Shown here: positions 15,743-24,572 of the stretch, one piece after another
How positions within the stretch are numbered: position 1 is the first letter of the stretch
How the letters are laid out: each line of letters begins with the position of its first letter
NCBI RefSeq assembly: GCF_023016805.1
Contig: NZ_JALKCH010000008.1
Location: 116,977-180,976 of the forward strand
From: Ancylobacter crimeensis
GTDB taxonomy: Bacteria > Pseudomonadota > Alphaproteobacteria > Rhizobiales > Xanthobacteraceae
Length of the DNA stretch: 64,000 bases
Direction: 5' to 3'
Translations under genes and position numbers: made by a program
The notes under the pieces: model-generated
The model's input: only the letters and a program-made list of their open reading frames with translations
Told to the model about the DNA's origin: nothing
The model's database searches: none

Positions 15743-17370
15743 GCCCGACCTCGGGTGTCCTGCGGCCGGCGCGCGGCGGCCCGATGATGCGCCTGCGCCG
15801 CGGCGGCGGGCATCTGCTGCGTCGCCTCCTGCGCGAGCCCTGGACCGTGCTGTGGCGTGCGCGTTCGCTGCGGGTGCAGGTTCTCGCGGTGCTGGTGGCG
15901 GCCAATCTCGTGGCCGGCCTCGGCGCGGCGGCGCTGGTGGTGGCCAATGCCAGGCGCGCCACCAATGTCGAGATCAGTGCCTCGCTCGCCATCGCCGCGC
16001 GATTCGTCGAGGGTCAGGTCCAGCGCCTCGCCGCGCGGGGCGGGGCCAGCGCCTCGCTGGCGGAGCTGCCGCTGCACATCGGCGGGCTGCGCCATGTCCG
16101 CATCCGCATCGAGGACGCCAAGGGCCGGGTGCTCGACGTCACGCCCAATGAGAGCAGCCTCGCGCGGGGCGATGACGTGGACGGCGACGGCGAGCGCGAT
16201 GCCGTCATTTCCGAGGTGCCGGCCTGGTTCACCCGGCTCGTCGACGTGGCGCCGATGAGCCGCGAGATCTCGATCCATGACGGCACCACCCAGCTCGGCC
16301 GCGTGCTCGTCTCCGGCGAGAGCGCCGACGAGATCGCCGAGGTGTGGGAGGACATGTCGAGCCTCACCATGCTGGCGCTGGTGGTGAATGTCGCCATCCT
16401 CGCCGCGCTCTACATCGCGCTCGGCCGGCTGTTCGCGCCGCTGCGCGACCTGTCCGCCGGCATGCAGGCGTTGGAGGCGGGGCGCTTTCAGCACCGGCTC
16501 GGCCGGCCGAGGATGCGCGAATTCGAGGCCATCAACGCCCGCTTCAACGCGCTGGCCGGAGCTTTGCAACTCGCCCGTGCCGACAATGAGCGCCTCACCC
16601 GCCGGCTGGTGACGGTGCAGGACGACGAGCGTGCCCGCATCGCCGCCGAGCTGCACGACGAGCTGGGTCCCTGCCTCTTCGGGGTGCGGGCCAATCTCGA
16701 ATCGGTCGCCCGCCTGGCGGAGGGCGCCGAGTCGGTTCTGGCCGCCCGCCTCGCCGAGCGCACCGCGACCGCGACCGACATCGTGGACCGGATCCAGCTC
16801 CTCAACCGCCGGCTTCTGCGCTCCATCCGCCCGATGGCGCTCGGCCATGTGCCGCTCAACGAATTGCTGGCCGAGTTGCTGGCCGATTTCGGCCGCACCG
16901 TGCCGGACCGCAGCTTCACCCTCACCAGTACCCCCATGACCCGCAGCTATGAGGAAGGCGTCGGCCTCACCATCTATCGCTGCGCGCAGGAGGGCGTGAC
17001 CAATGCGGTGCGCCACGGCGCTGCCCGCCATGTGGTGCTGCGCCTCGCCGAGACCGGGCTTTCCGATCGCCCGACCCTGACCCTCGTGGTGGAGGATGAC
17101 GGCACCGGAATCCGGCCCGGCGCCGAGGCGGGCTACGGGCTCACCGGCATCGGCGAGCGGGTGGCCGCGCTCGGCGGGCGCTGGAGCATCCGCAAGGCCT
17201 CGACCCGCGGGCGCTGGCCCGGCACCCGCGTGGAGGTCGAGATCCCGGTCACCGAAGGCGGCCAGGTGGACCGCGAAGGTCCCGCCCGTCCCGGATTCCT
17301 GACCGGGCACCTCACCGGATACCGGCCCGACGCGGCGGGTCCACGACGCAAGGAGACCGCCACCTCATGA
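15739..17370 (+). CDS. mxaY: NarL-type sensor histidine kinase (MxaY/MoxY-like)
   Basis: A 543-residue membrane kinase. First helix about 46-68, periplasmic sensor region 70-205, second helix about 207-227, HAMP about 228-280, then a HisKA_3 dimerisation domain with the phosphoacceptor H306 (IAAELHDELGP) and a HATPase domain (AQEGVTNAVRHG; EDDGTGI; GLTGIGERVAALGG). This is the NarX/DegS class of kinases, which partner LuxR-type regulators. The gene overlaps its neighbours on both sides by four bases. Position next to, and divergent from, mxaF matches MoxY of Paracoccus, so it probably controls methanol dehydrogenase expression; the signal is unknown. Confidence 0.85.
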   Translation: MSPTSGVLRPARGGPMMRLRRGGGHLLRRLLREPWTVLWRARSLRVQVLAVLVAANLVAGLGAAALVVANARRATNVEISASLAIAARFVEGQVQRLAARGGASASLAELPLHIGGLRHVRIRIEDAKGRVLDVTPNESSLARGDDVDGDGERDAVISEVPAWFTRLVDVAPMSREISIHDGTTQLGRVLVSGESADEIAEVWEDMSSLTMLALVVNVAILAALYIALGRLFAPLRDLSAGMQALEAGRFQHRLGRPRMREFEAINARFNALAGALQLARADNERLTRRLVTVQDDERARIAAELHDELGPCLFGVRANLESVARLAEGAESVLAARLAERTATATDIVDRIQLLNRRLLRSIRPMALGHVPLNELLAELLADFGRTVPDRSFTLTSTPMTRSYEEGVGLTIYRCAQEGVTNAVRHGAARHVVLRLAETGLSDRPTLTLVVEDDGTGIRPGAEAGYGLTGIGERVAALGGRWSIRKASTRGRWPGTRVEVEIPVTEGGQVDREGPARPGFLTGHLTGYRPDAAGPRRKETATS

Positions 17371-18017
17371 CCAGCGTGCTGGTGATCGACGACCATCCCA
17401 TCGTCCTGCAGGGCTGCGCGCGGCTCCTCGAGGATGCGGGGGTGGAGAAGGTGCTGACCGCGAGCAGCGTGATCAGCGGCTACCGGCAGTTCCGCCGCGA
17501 GAAGCCGGACGTGGTGATCGTCGACCTCGCTTTGCACGGCAACGGGCTTTCGGGGCTGATGCTGGTGCGCAGGCTGCGCAGCCAGAGCGCGCGCACGCCC
17601 ATCCTCGTCTTCTCCATGCACGGCGACCCGGTGATCGCCAGTCGCGCGCTGGAGGCGGGAGCCACCGGCTATGTGCTGAAGGACACCTCCTCGGGCGGGC
17701 TGATCGACGCGTTCGAGAAGGTGCGCCGCGGCCAGCCCTATCTCAGCCACGAACTCGCTTTGCAGGTCGCGATGCTGGGCCGCAGCGCCGGCAGCGCCAA
17801 CCTCGCCGACGTGACGCCGCGCGAATTGCAGGCCATCTCGCTGCTCGCCGAGGGCAAGACCTACACCCAGATCGCCGACGAACTCGGCATCAGTTACAAG
17901 ACGGTGGCGAACACCTGCTCGCAGCTCAAGGCGAAGCTCGGCGCCACCAGCCTGCCGGAGCTGATCCGCCGCTCCATCCAGTATGTCTCCTCCTCGCCCG
18001 GCGCCGCCGCGCGCTGA
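17367..18017 (+). CDS. mxaX: LuxR/NarL-family response regulator (MxaX/MoxX-like)
   Basis: A 216-residue regulator. The receiver domain has the acidic pair D8-D9, phosphoacceptor D53 (VVIVDLAL) and the conserved lysine in GYVLKDTS. The C-terminal LuxR helix-turn-helix is LTPREL-like (VTPRELQAISLLAEGKTYTQIADELGISYKTV). It is translationally coupled to the kinase and is its likely partner. By analogy with MoxX it should activate mxaF; the tandem repeats at 14828-14866 are candidate sites. No clear terminator follows. Confidence 0.87.
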   Translation: MTSVLVIDDHPIVLQGCARLLEDAGVEKVLTASSVISGYRQFRREKPDVVIVDLALHGNGLSGLMLVRRLRSQSARTPILVFSMHGDPVIASRALEAGATGYVLKDTSSGGLIDAFEKVRRGQPYLSHELALQVAMLGRSAGSANLADVTPRELQAISLLAEGKTYTQIADELGISYKTVANTCSQLKAKLGATSLPELIRRSIQYVSSSPGAAAR

Positions 18018-18262
18018 ACGAAAGGATTGCGGAGAGCCGCTGACAGGCGGTTGACAGCGGACGTCGGGATCGTGTTTTAATCACGCTCAATCGGTGGGCA
18101 GCTCTCCGGCTGTCTTCACCGCTCCAACGACATCGGCCGCAAAGGCCAGAGGGCAACAGCGCCCCGCGAACATGCCAGCGTCATGTGCCATCATGACGGG
18201 AGGCGTGTCCGTGGGGTTTTTGCGTTCTGCACCCGCGCCGCCACCGGACGACCGAACACGCG
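18018..18262 (+). promoter_or_regulatory. Leader of the amide operon, possible ANTAR antitermination target
   Basis: This 245-bp non-coding stretch precedes an operon that encodes its own AmiR/ANTAR protein. It contains several short stems, among them GGGC-AACAGC-GCCC with a hexaloop (about 18151-18164), GGCAGC-TCTCCG-GCTGTC (about 18099-18116) and a stem before a T5 run at 18217-18221. Known ANTAR targets are two hexaloop hairpins with A at loop position 1 and G at 4, overlapping a terminator; the loops here do not fit this fully, so the assignment is tentative. Confidence 0.45.
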
Positions 18263-19423
18263 ATGACAGACCCGATCCGCATCGGCATCCTCTATTCCAC
18301 CACCGGGCCCTATGGCGCCTTCGGGCGGGACTGCACGGATGGCGCGGTGCTCGCGGCCGAGGCGCTGAACGAAGAGGCGCTGAAGGGGAGGGGCCTGCCG
18401 GTCGAACTCGTGCTCGCGGATCCGGCGGGCGAGGCCGGGCGCTATGTGAGCCTTGCCCGCGCGCTGCTGCGCGAGAAGGGTTGCCGCCACATCGTCGGCA
18501 CCGCGCTCTCCGCCGCCCGCAAGGACGTGACGCCGCTGGTCGAGAAGCACGACGCGCTGCTCTGGTATCTCTGCCCCTATGAGGGGTTCGAGGCCAATGA
18601 GAACATCATCTACACCGGCGCCTGCCCGAACCAGCATCTGCTGCCGCTGTTCGAGCACCTGATCCCGCGCCATGGCGGGCGGGTGTTCCTGCTCGGCGCC
18701 AATTATGTCTGGGGCTGGGAGATGAACCGGCTCGCCCGCGAATTGCTGGACGCGGCCGGCGGCGAGGTGGCGGGCGAGCGCTTCCTGCCGATCGAGGAAA
18801 CCGAGATCGGCCGGCTGATCGCCGAGATCCGCGCGGCGCGGCCCTCCTTCATTCTCAACAACCTCATCGGCCCGTCGAGCTACGCCTTCCTCGCCGCGAT
18901 GCGCGCGCTGGGCCGTGAGGAGCCCGCCTTCCGCCCCGAGGCCTGCCCGGTGGTGAGCTGCGACCTCACCGAATGCGAGCTGCCCGAGATTCCCGACGGC
19001 GCGGGGGTGGGCCAGCTCGCCGCGGCCTGCTGGTTCGACAGCCTCGACCTACCCGAGAGCCGCGCCTTCCGGGCGCAGGCGGCGGCGCGGTTCGGGGCCG
19101 GGCGGCGTTTCTCCTCCTTCTTCTCCGGGGCCTATGCGGCGGTCCGGCTCTGTGCCGAGGCGATCCGCGCGGCGAGCACCGACGAGCCGGCGGCGGTCCG
19201 CCGGGCGGTGTGCGGGCCGGTGCACCCGACGGTGCAGGGGCCGATCCGCATCGACCCGCGCACCAACCATGCGGCGCTGCCCTTCCATCTCGGGCGGATC
19301 AACGCGGAAGGCGGCTTCGACGTGATCGCCTCGCGTCCCCCGGTCGCCGCCGATCCCTATCTCACCGGCGTCCGGTCCGGCAGCCGGATCGCCGCGCCCA
19401 CGCATCTGCGGGTGGTGTCATGA
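18263..19423 (+). CDS. AmiC-like cytoplasmic amide sensor (periplasmic-binding fold)
   Basis: A 386-residue protein of the family 6 (Leu/Ile/Val-type) binding fold: IRIGILYSTTGPYGAFGRD at the start, LLGANYVWGWEMNR in the middle. There is no signal peptide, which distinguishes it from ABC binding proteins and fits AmiC, the cytoplasmic protein that binds amides and releases the antiterminator AmiR. The stop overlaps the start of the ANTAR protein gene by four bases, reproducing the amiC-amiR coupling of Pseudomonas. A urea/amide-binding protein of the FmdD/UrtA type is the nearest alternative but would be secreted. Confidence 0.85.
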   Translation: MTDPIRIGILYSTTGPYGAFGRDCTDGAVLAAEALNEEALKGRGLPVELVLADPAGEAGRYVSLARALLREKGCRHIVGTALSAARKDVTPLVEKHDALLWYLCPYEGFEANENIIYTGACPNQHLLPLFEHLIPRHGGRVFLLGANYVWGWEMNRLARELLDAAGGEVAGERFLPIEETEIGRLIAEIRAARPSFILNNLIGPSSYAFLAAMRALGREEPAFRPEACPVVSCDLTECELPEIPDGAGVGQLAAACWFDSLDLPESRAFRAQAAARFGAGRRFSSFFSGAYAAVRLCAEAIRAASTDEPAAVRRAVCGPVHPTVQGPIRIDPRTNHAALPFHLGRINAEGGFDVIASRPPVAADPYLTGVRSGSRIAAPTHLRVVS

Positions 19424-20013
19424 GCGGCGCGGGCGTCACCACCCCCCATTTCGTCGGCCGCCGCGCCCTCATCCTGCACCGCCCGGACGAGGCGGTGGCG
19501 CGGCTGGAGCGACAGCTTCGCGTGATCGGGCTGGAGGTCGAGCAGCGCTGGGCGCCGCTGCGGCCGGAGGAGCGCTTCGACGTCGTTCTGGTGGATGCCG
19601 ACCAGGGCTGGAACGGCCTGCTGCCCTGGCCGGCGGAGGAGGCGCGCTGTCCGGTGGTGGCGCTGCTCGCCTCCGAGGCGCCCGGGCGCATCGCGTTCGC
19701 CATCGCGCAGGGGGCCGGCGCCCTCATCGCCAAGCCGGTGAATGCGGCCGCGGTCTATCCGGCGCTGGTGCTGGCGCTCTACATCTTCGCCGAGCGTGCC
19801 GCGGCGCGGGCGAAGATCGAGGCGCTTCAGGAGCGGCTGCGGCTGCGCGGCGCGGTGCTGCGGGCGGTGGACATGATCGCGGCGCGCCACTGCCTCGACG
19901 AAGAGGAGGCTTATCGCCGGCTGCGCCGCTTCGCGATGGACCGCCGGCTCACCGTGGAGCAGGCCGCGGCGAGCGTGCTGGCGGGGCGCAGCCACCTGCC
20001 GGAAGCGGGGTGA
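19420..20013 (+). CDS. AmiR-like antiterminator with ANTAR domain
   Basis: A 197-residue protein. The N-terminal half is a pseudo-receiver (RALILHRPDEAVARLERQL, VVLVDADQ, ALIAKPVNAA) in which the acidic pair is missing, so phosphorylation is unlikely. A coiled coil (about 128-150) leads into a C-terminal ANTAR RNA-binding domain (AVDMIAARHCLDEEEAYRRLRRFAMDRRLTVEQAAASVL). It should bind leader RNA hairpins and prevent termination when AmiC holds an amide. Translationally coupled to the upstream sensor and, through GTGA, to the permease gene downstream. Confidence 0.88.
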   Translation: MSGAGVTTPHFVGRRALILHRPDEAVARLERQLRVIGLEVEQRWAPLRPEERFDVVLVDADQGWNGLLPWPAEEARCPVVALLASEAPGRIAFAIAQGAGALIAKPVNAAAVYPALVLALYIFAERAAARAKIEALQERLRLRGAVLRAVDMIAARHCLDEEEAYRRLRRFAMDRRLTVEQAAASVLAGRSHLPEAG

Positions 20014-20861
20014 GTCACATGTTCCGCACGCTCCTGCGCCGTCCCTCGCTGCTGATCGGCCTCATCGTCATCGCGCTCGTGCTGGCCGGCGCGCTCTTCG
20101 CCCCGCTGATCGCGCCCTACCAGCCCGATGCCCAGATGTTCGACGGGCTCTCGCTGGAAGGCGCGCCGCTGCCGCCCTCGCACCAGTTTCCGCTCGGCAC
20201 CGACACGCTGGGCCGTGATCTCTTCTCGCGCCTGCTCTATGGCGCGCGCACCTCGCTGCTGATCGGCCTCGTCGCCAACGGCATCGCGGTGCTGATCGGC
20301 CTGCTCATCGGGACGATAGCCGGCTATTTTTCCGGTCTGGTCGGCGGCACGCTGATGCGCTTCACCGACCTGATGATGGCGTTCCCCGCCCTGCTGCTCG
20401 CCATCGTGCTGGCGGCGCTGCTGCATCCGAGCCTGTGGATCGTGGCGCTGGTGATCGCGCTGGTGAACTGGGCGCAGGTGGCGCGGATCGTCTACACCGA
20501 GACCCGCTCGCTCGCCGAACGCGACTTCATCCTCGCCGAGCGGGCGATGGGAGCGGGCCATCTGCGCATCCTCGTGCTGCACATCCTGCCTCATCTGGTG
20601 CCCACCGCGATCGTGTGGGGCACGCTCGGCATCGCGACCACGGTGCTGCTGGAGGCGACGCTGTCCTTCCTCGGCATCGGGGTGCAACCGCCGGAGCCTT
20701 CCTGGGGCAACATCGTGTTCGAGAGCCAGAGCTATTTCCAGCAGGCGCCCTGGCTGGTCTTCTTCCCCGGCGCGGCGATCCTGATGACCGCGCTCGCCTT
20801 CAACCTCGTCGGGGACGCGCTGCGCGACATCACCGACCCGACCCAGCGCGGGAGGGGCTGA
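20010..20861 (+). CDS. Dpp/Opp-type ABC transporter permease (DppC-like)
   Basis: A 283-residue inner-membrane permease with about six helices. The N-terminal OppC extension (LIAPYQPDAQMFDG; PLGTDTLGRDLFSRLLYGARTSL) and the cytoplasmic EAA loop (ERAMGAGHLRILVLHILPH) are characteristic. Start is GTG at 20010 overlapping the preceding stop; an ATG three codons later is possible. It should form the channel with the permease encoded at 20866 and import the substrate bound by the protein encoded at 21831. Unusual: this permease gene precedes the DppB-like one, the reverse of most dpp operons. Confidence 0.9.
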   Translation: MSHMFRTLLRRPSLLIGLIVIALVLAGALFAPLIAPYQPDAQMFDGLSLEGAPLPPSHQFPLGTDTLGRDLFSRLLYGARTSLLIGLVANGIAVLIGLLIGTIAGYFSGLVGGTLMRFTDLMMAFPALLLAIVLAALLHPSLWIVALVIALVNWAQVARIVYTETRSLAERDFILAERAMGAGHLRILVLHILPHLVPTAIVWGTLGIATTVLLEATLSFLGIGVQPPEPSWGNIVFESQSYFQQAPWLVFFPGAAILMTALAFNLVGDALRDITDPTQRGRG

Positions 20862-20865
20862 CGCC

Positions 20866-21786
20866 ATGCTGGCCCTTCTCGCCAAGCGCCTCGTCCAGTC
20901 CGCGCTCATCCTGCTCGGCGTGGCCGCCATCACCTTCGTGCTGCTCTACGCGCTGCCGGCCGATCCTGCCGTGCTGCTGGCCGGGCGGTCGGCGACCGCG
21001 CAGACGGTGGCGAACATCCGTCACCAGCTCGGGCTCGACCAGCCGCTGCTCGTGCAGTTCTGGCACTATCTCGGCAATCTGCTGCAGGGCGACCTCGGCC
21101 GGTCCTTCACCCAGAAGACCGATGTCGCGCCCCTCATCCTCGCCCGCCTGCCGGCGACGCTGACGCTGATGGCCGCGGGCATCGCGATGGAGCTGGTCAT
21201 CGGGGTCAGCCTCGGCATCCTTGCCGCGCTGCGCCGCGGCGGGCTGGTGGACCGGCTGGTCATGAGCCTGTCCTTCGTCGGCGTCTCGACCCCGCAATTC
21301 CTGGTGGCGCTGCTGCTGCTCTACGTGTTCGCCGCCACGCTCGGCTGGTTCCCGATGTCGGGCTACGGCACGGCGGCGCACATCGTGCTGCCGGCAGCCA
21401 CCCTCGGCATCCTCGGAGCCGGCTGGTATGCGCGCATCGTGCGCTCCTCCATGATCGACGTGCTCAACCAGGATTATGTGCGCACCGCTCGCGCCAAGGG
21501 CCTGTCGCGCCGGCGCATCGTGCTGCGCCATGCCCTGCCCAACGCGATCCTGCCCGCCATCGCCATGATCGGCATCGACATCGGCCAGTTCATGAGCGGC
21601 GTCGTGGTGGTGGAGGCCGTCTATGGCTGGCCGGGGATCGGCCAGCTTGCCTGGCAGGCGATCCAGCAGGTGGACATCCCGATCATCATGGGCGTCACGC
21701 TGGTCTCCGCCGCCGCCATCGTCATCGGCAACCTCGTCGCCGACCTCACCGCACCACTGATCGACCCGCGCATCCGTGCGGGCTGA
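20866..21786 (+). CDS. Dpp/Opp-type ABC transporter permease (DppB-like)
   Basis: A 306-residue permease with the DppB pattern: N-terminal helix MLALLAKRLVQSALILLGVAAITFVLL, then LPADPAVLLAGRSATAQTV and DLGRSFTQKTDVAPLILARLPATLTL, and the EAA loop ARAKGLSRRRIVLRHALPNAILP. It begins 4 bp after the DppC-like gene and completes the transmembrane pair. Confidence 0.9.
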   Translation: MLALLAKRLVQSALILLGVAAITFVLLYALPADPAVLLAGRSATAQTVANIRHQLGLDQPLLVQFWHYLGNLLQGDLGRSFTQKTDVAPLILARLPATLTLMAAGIAMELVIGVSLGILAALRRGGLVDRLVMSLSFVGVSTPQFLVALLLLYVFAATLGWFPMSGYGTAAHIVLPAATLGILGAGWYARIVRSSMIDVLNQDYVRTARAKGLSRRRIVLRHALPNAILPAIAMIGIDIGQFMSGVVVVEAVYGWPGIGQLAWQAIQQVDIPIIMGVTLVSAAAIVIGNLVADLTAPLIDPRIRAG

Positions 21787-21830
21787 GCCTTCCGAGAACC
21801 ATAAGCAAACTGAACAGAGGGTATCTGAGC

Positions 21831-23498
21831 ATGCTGAAGACCCTGTCGCGGCTTCCGTCCCTGCCCCTGAGCCGCAGCCGGCTGCTGCGTTCCTCGGTGC
21901 TGGCCGTCGCTATCGCCTTCGCCCCGGCCGTGCTGGCGCCCGGCTTCGTGGCCCCTGCCATGGCGCAGACGCCCGGCGGCGACATCGTCGTCACCTACAA
22001 GGACGACATCGCCACCCTCGACCCGGCCATCGGCTATGACTGGCAGAACTGGTCGATGATCAAGAGCCTGTTCTCGCGGCTGATGGACTACACGCCCGGC
22101 ACGCCGAATCTGGTGCCCTCGCTGGCCGAGAGCTTCACCGTCTCCCCGGACGGGCTGACCTATGTGTTCAAGCTGCACAAGGGCGTAAAATTCTCGAATG
22201 GCCGCGAGGTCGTGCCGGCGGACGTGAAATATTCCATCGAGCGCGCGGTGAACCCGAAGACCCAGGGCCCCGGAGCCGGCTTCTTCGGCGCCATCGAGGG
22301 CTTCGATGAGTTCAGCGCCGGCAAGGCGGACGGCCTGTCGGGCATCACCACCGACGCCGACAGCGTGACCTTCAAGCTCTCCCGCCCCGACGCCACCTTC
22401 CTGCACGTCCTCGCGATCAACTTCGCCTCGGTGGTGCCGAAGGAAGTGGTGGAGGCCGAGGGCGCCGATTTCGGCAAGAAGCCGGTTGGCTCCGGCACCT
22501 TCATCCTCAAGGACTGGGTGATCGGGCAGAAGCTCTCCTTCGTGAAGAACAAGGACTATTTCCAGAAGGGCGTGCCCTTCATCGACAGCTTCACCGTCGA
22601 GATCGGGCAGGAGCCGCTGGTGGCGGTGCTGCGCCTGCAGAAGGGCGAGGTCGACATCGCCGGCGACGGCGTGCCCCCGGCCAAGTTCCTCGAAATGACC
22701 AAGTCGCCGGACGCGGCGGGCATGATCGTGGACGGCGAGCAGCTCCACACCGGCTATGTGACGCTGAACACGAAGATCAAGCCGCTCGACAATGTGAAGG
22801 TGCGCCAGGCGCTGAACATGGCGATCAACAAGGATCGCATCGTGCGCATCGTCAACGGCCGCGCGACCCCGGCCAACCAGCCGCTGCCGCCGCTGATGCC
22901 GGGCTATGACAAGGACTTCAAGGGCTATGCCTACGATCCGGCCAAGGCCAAGGAACTGCTGAAGGAAGCGGGCCTGCCGGACGGCTTCTCCACCGTGCTC
23001 TATTCCACCAACACCGATCCGCAGCCGCGTATCGCGCAGGCGATCCAGCAGGATCTCGCCGCGATCGGCGTGAAGGCGGAGATCAAGGCGCTGGCGCAGG
23101 CCAACGTCATCGCCGCCGGCGGCACCGAGGGCGAGGCCCCGATGATCTGGTCGGGCGGCATGGCGTGGATCGCCGACTTCCCGGATCCGTCCAACTTCTA
23201 CGGCCCCATCCTCGGCTGCGCCGGCGCGGTGGCGGGCGGCTGGAACTGGTCCTGGTACTGCAACAAGGATTTGCAGGCGCGCGCGGTCGCGGCCGATTCG
23301 ATGTCCGACCCCGCGAAGGTGAAGGAGCGCGAGGCGGCCTGGGGCAAGGTCTTCACCGACATCATGGCCGACGCGCCGTGGATTCCGGTGTTCAACGAGC
23401 GCCGCATCGTGGCGAAGTCGAAGCGCATGGGCGGGCCGGCGGAGATCTATGTCGATCCCACCCGCGTCATCAATTACGACGCGATCTTCGTGAAGTAA
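21831..23498 (+). CDS. Family 5 periplasmic substrate-binding protein
   Basis: A 555-residue SBP_bac_5 protein with a signal peptide (about 20-47, cleavage near AMA-QT). Family landmarks: GGDIVVTYKDDIATLDPAIG, LAESFTVSPDGLTYVFKLHKGVKFSNG and VRQALNMAINKDRIV. Related proteins bind peptides, nickel or small amidated compounds; the amidase gene that follows suggests an amide ligand, which is inference. A strong hairpin begins 13 bp after the stop, probably setting this gene apart for high expression. Confidence 0.92.
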   Translation: MLKTLSRLPSLPLSRSRLLRSSVLAVAIAFAPAVLAPGFVAPAMAQTPGGDIVVTYKDDIATLDPAIGYDWQNWSMIKSLFSRLMDYTPGTPNLVPSLAESFTVSPDGLTYVFKLHKGVKFSNGREVVPADVKYSIERAVNPKTQGPGAGFFGAIEGFDEFSAGKADGLSGITTDADSVTFKLSRPDATFLHVLAINFASVVPKEVVEAEGADFGKKPVGSGTFILKDWVIGQKLSFVKNKDYFQKGVPFIDSFTVEIGQEPLVAVLRLQKGEVDIAGDGVPPAKFLEMTKSPDAAGMIVDGEQLHTGYVTLNTKIKPLDNVKVRQALNMAINKDRIVRIVNGRATPANQPLPPLMPGYDKDFKGYAYDPAKAKELLKEAGLPDGFSTVLYSTNTDPQPRIAQAIQQDLAAIGVKAEIKALAQANVIAAGGTEGEAPMIWSGGMAWIADFPDPSNFYGPILGCAGAVAGGWNWSWYCNKDLQARAVAADSMSDPAKVKEREAAWGKVFTDIMADAPWIPVFNERRIVAKSKRMGGPAEIYVDPTRVINYDAIFVK

Positions 23499-23511
23499 GG
23501 CCTTCATTCCC

Positions 23512-23549
23512 GTCATCCCGGCTGTGCTCCGCGCGCCGGCCGGGATGAC
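23512..23549. repeat. REP-like hairpin between binding protein and amidase genes
   Basis: GTCATCCCGGC at 23512-23522 pairs perfectly with GCCGGGATGAC at 23539-23549 (11-bp stem, 16-nt loop). The same GTCATCCCGG/CCGGGATGAC signature recurs in other intergenic stretches of the window (26740-26833, 46879-46981, 60565-60596). Here it lies inside an operon. Confidence 0.8.
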
Positions 23550-23627
23550 CGCATCGTTCTTCCCCCGCGCCCCCGCAACGCGGCCCCGCCGGGCCGCGTT
23601 CCCGCTTCCGAAACCGAGGTGCCGGCC

Positions 23628-24572
23628 ATGTGCGTCGCCTGCCATCACACCATCCACCGCGCGTCCCAGCATTTCGGCTGGAATCGCGATTTCCCGCCCG
23701 CCCTGACGGCGAAGCCCGGCGCGACGATCCATTTCGAATGCGCGGATTCCTCCGCCGGCCAGCTCGGCGCGGGCTCGACGGTCGAGGACGTGAAGACGCT
23801 CGACTTCGGCAAGATCAACCCGGTGACCGGACCCGTCTTCGTCGAGGGCGCCGAGCCGGGCGACGCGCTGAAGGTGACGATCCGCCGCTTCGTGCCCTCC
23901 GGCATCGGCTGGACCGCGAACATTCCCGGCTTCGGCCTGCTGGCCGACCAGTTCCTTGAGCCGGCGCTGCATGTGTGGAGCTACGACACGTCGGCGAGCG
24001 TTCCCGCGCTGTACGGGCCGGGCGGCCGGGTGCCCCTGAAGCCCTTCGCCGGCACCATCGGCGTCGCCCCGGCCGAGCCGGGACTGCACTCCATCGTGCC
24101 GCCGCGCCGGGTGGGCGGCAATCTCGACATCCGCGACCTGTCCGAGGGCGTGACGCTCTATCTCCCCGTGGAGGTGGAGGGCGCGCTGTTCTCCATCGGC
24201 GACACCCACGCCGCGCAGGGCGACGGCGAGGTGTGCGGCACCGCGATCGAGAGCCGGATGGATGTCGAGGCGACCCTCGAACTGGTGAAGGACGCGAAGC
24301 TCGCCAGCCCGCGCTTCACCACCCCCAGCCCGGTGACCCGCCATCTCGATGCCGCCGGCTATGAGGTGACCACCGGCATCGGCCCCGACCTGATGACCGG
24401 CGCCCGCGAGGCGGTGGCCCGGATGGTGGACCTGCTCGCCGCCGAGCACGGCCTCAACCCGGTGGACGCCTACATGCTCTGCTCGGTGTGCGGCGATCTG
24501 CGCATCAGCGAGATCGTCGACATGCCGAACTGGGTCGTCTCCTTCTACTTCCCGCGGATCGTGTTCTCGTGA
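23628..24572 (+). CDS. Acetamidase/formamidase family amidase
   Basis: A 314-residue protein of the FmdA/AmdA family, which hydrolyses formamide or acetamide to ammonium and the acid. Family segments: FECADSSAGQL, GPVFVEGAEPGDALKV, GTIGVAPAEPG, GNLDIRDLSEGVTLYLPVEVEGALFSIGDTHAAQGDGEVCGTAIE is split across the metal-dependent core (GDTHAAQGDGEV). The ATG at 23628 has GAGGT 7 nt upstream; a GTG at 23619 is possible. This family is unrelated to nitrilase-type AmiE, which normally accompanies AmiC/AmiR. Exact substrate cannot be read from sequence. The GTG start of the ATPase gene overlaps its stop. Confidence 0.9.
   Translation: MCVACHHTIHRASQHFGWNRDFPPALTAKPGATIHFECADSSAGQLGAGSTVEDVKTLDFGKINPVTGPVFVEGAEPGDALKVTIRRFVPSGIGWTANIPGFGLLADQFLEPALHVWSYDTSASVPALYGPGGRVPLKPFAGTIGVAPAEPGLHSIVPPRRVGGNLDIRDLSEGVTLYLPVEVEGALFSIGDTHAAQGDGEVCGTAIESRMDVEATLELVKDAKLASPRFTTPSPVTRHLDAAGYEVTTGIGPDLMTGAREAVARMVDLLAAEHGLNPVDAYMLCSVCGDLRISEIVDMPNWVVSFYFPRIVFS

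Noticed and set aside
18263-19423. Annotation as an ABC transporter urea-binding protein
   Set aside because: No signal peptide, and direct coupling to an ANTAR protein gene fits a cytoplasmic AmiC-type sensor better.
21621-24449. A 942-codon minus-strand open frame across the binding-protein and amidase genes
   Set aside because: Antisense to conserved coding sequence, low-complexity Arg/His/Gly composition.
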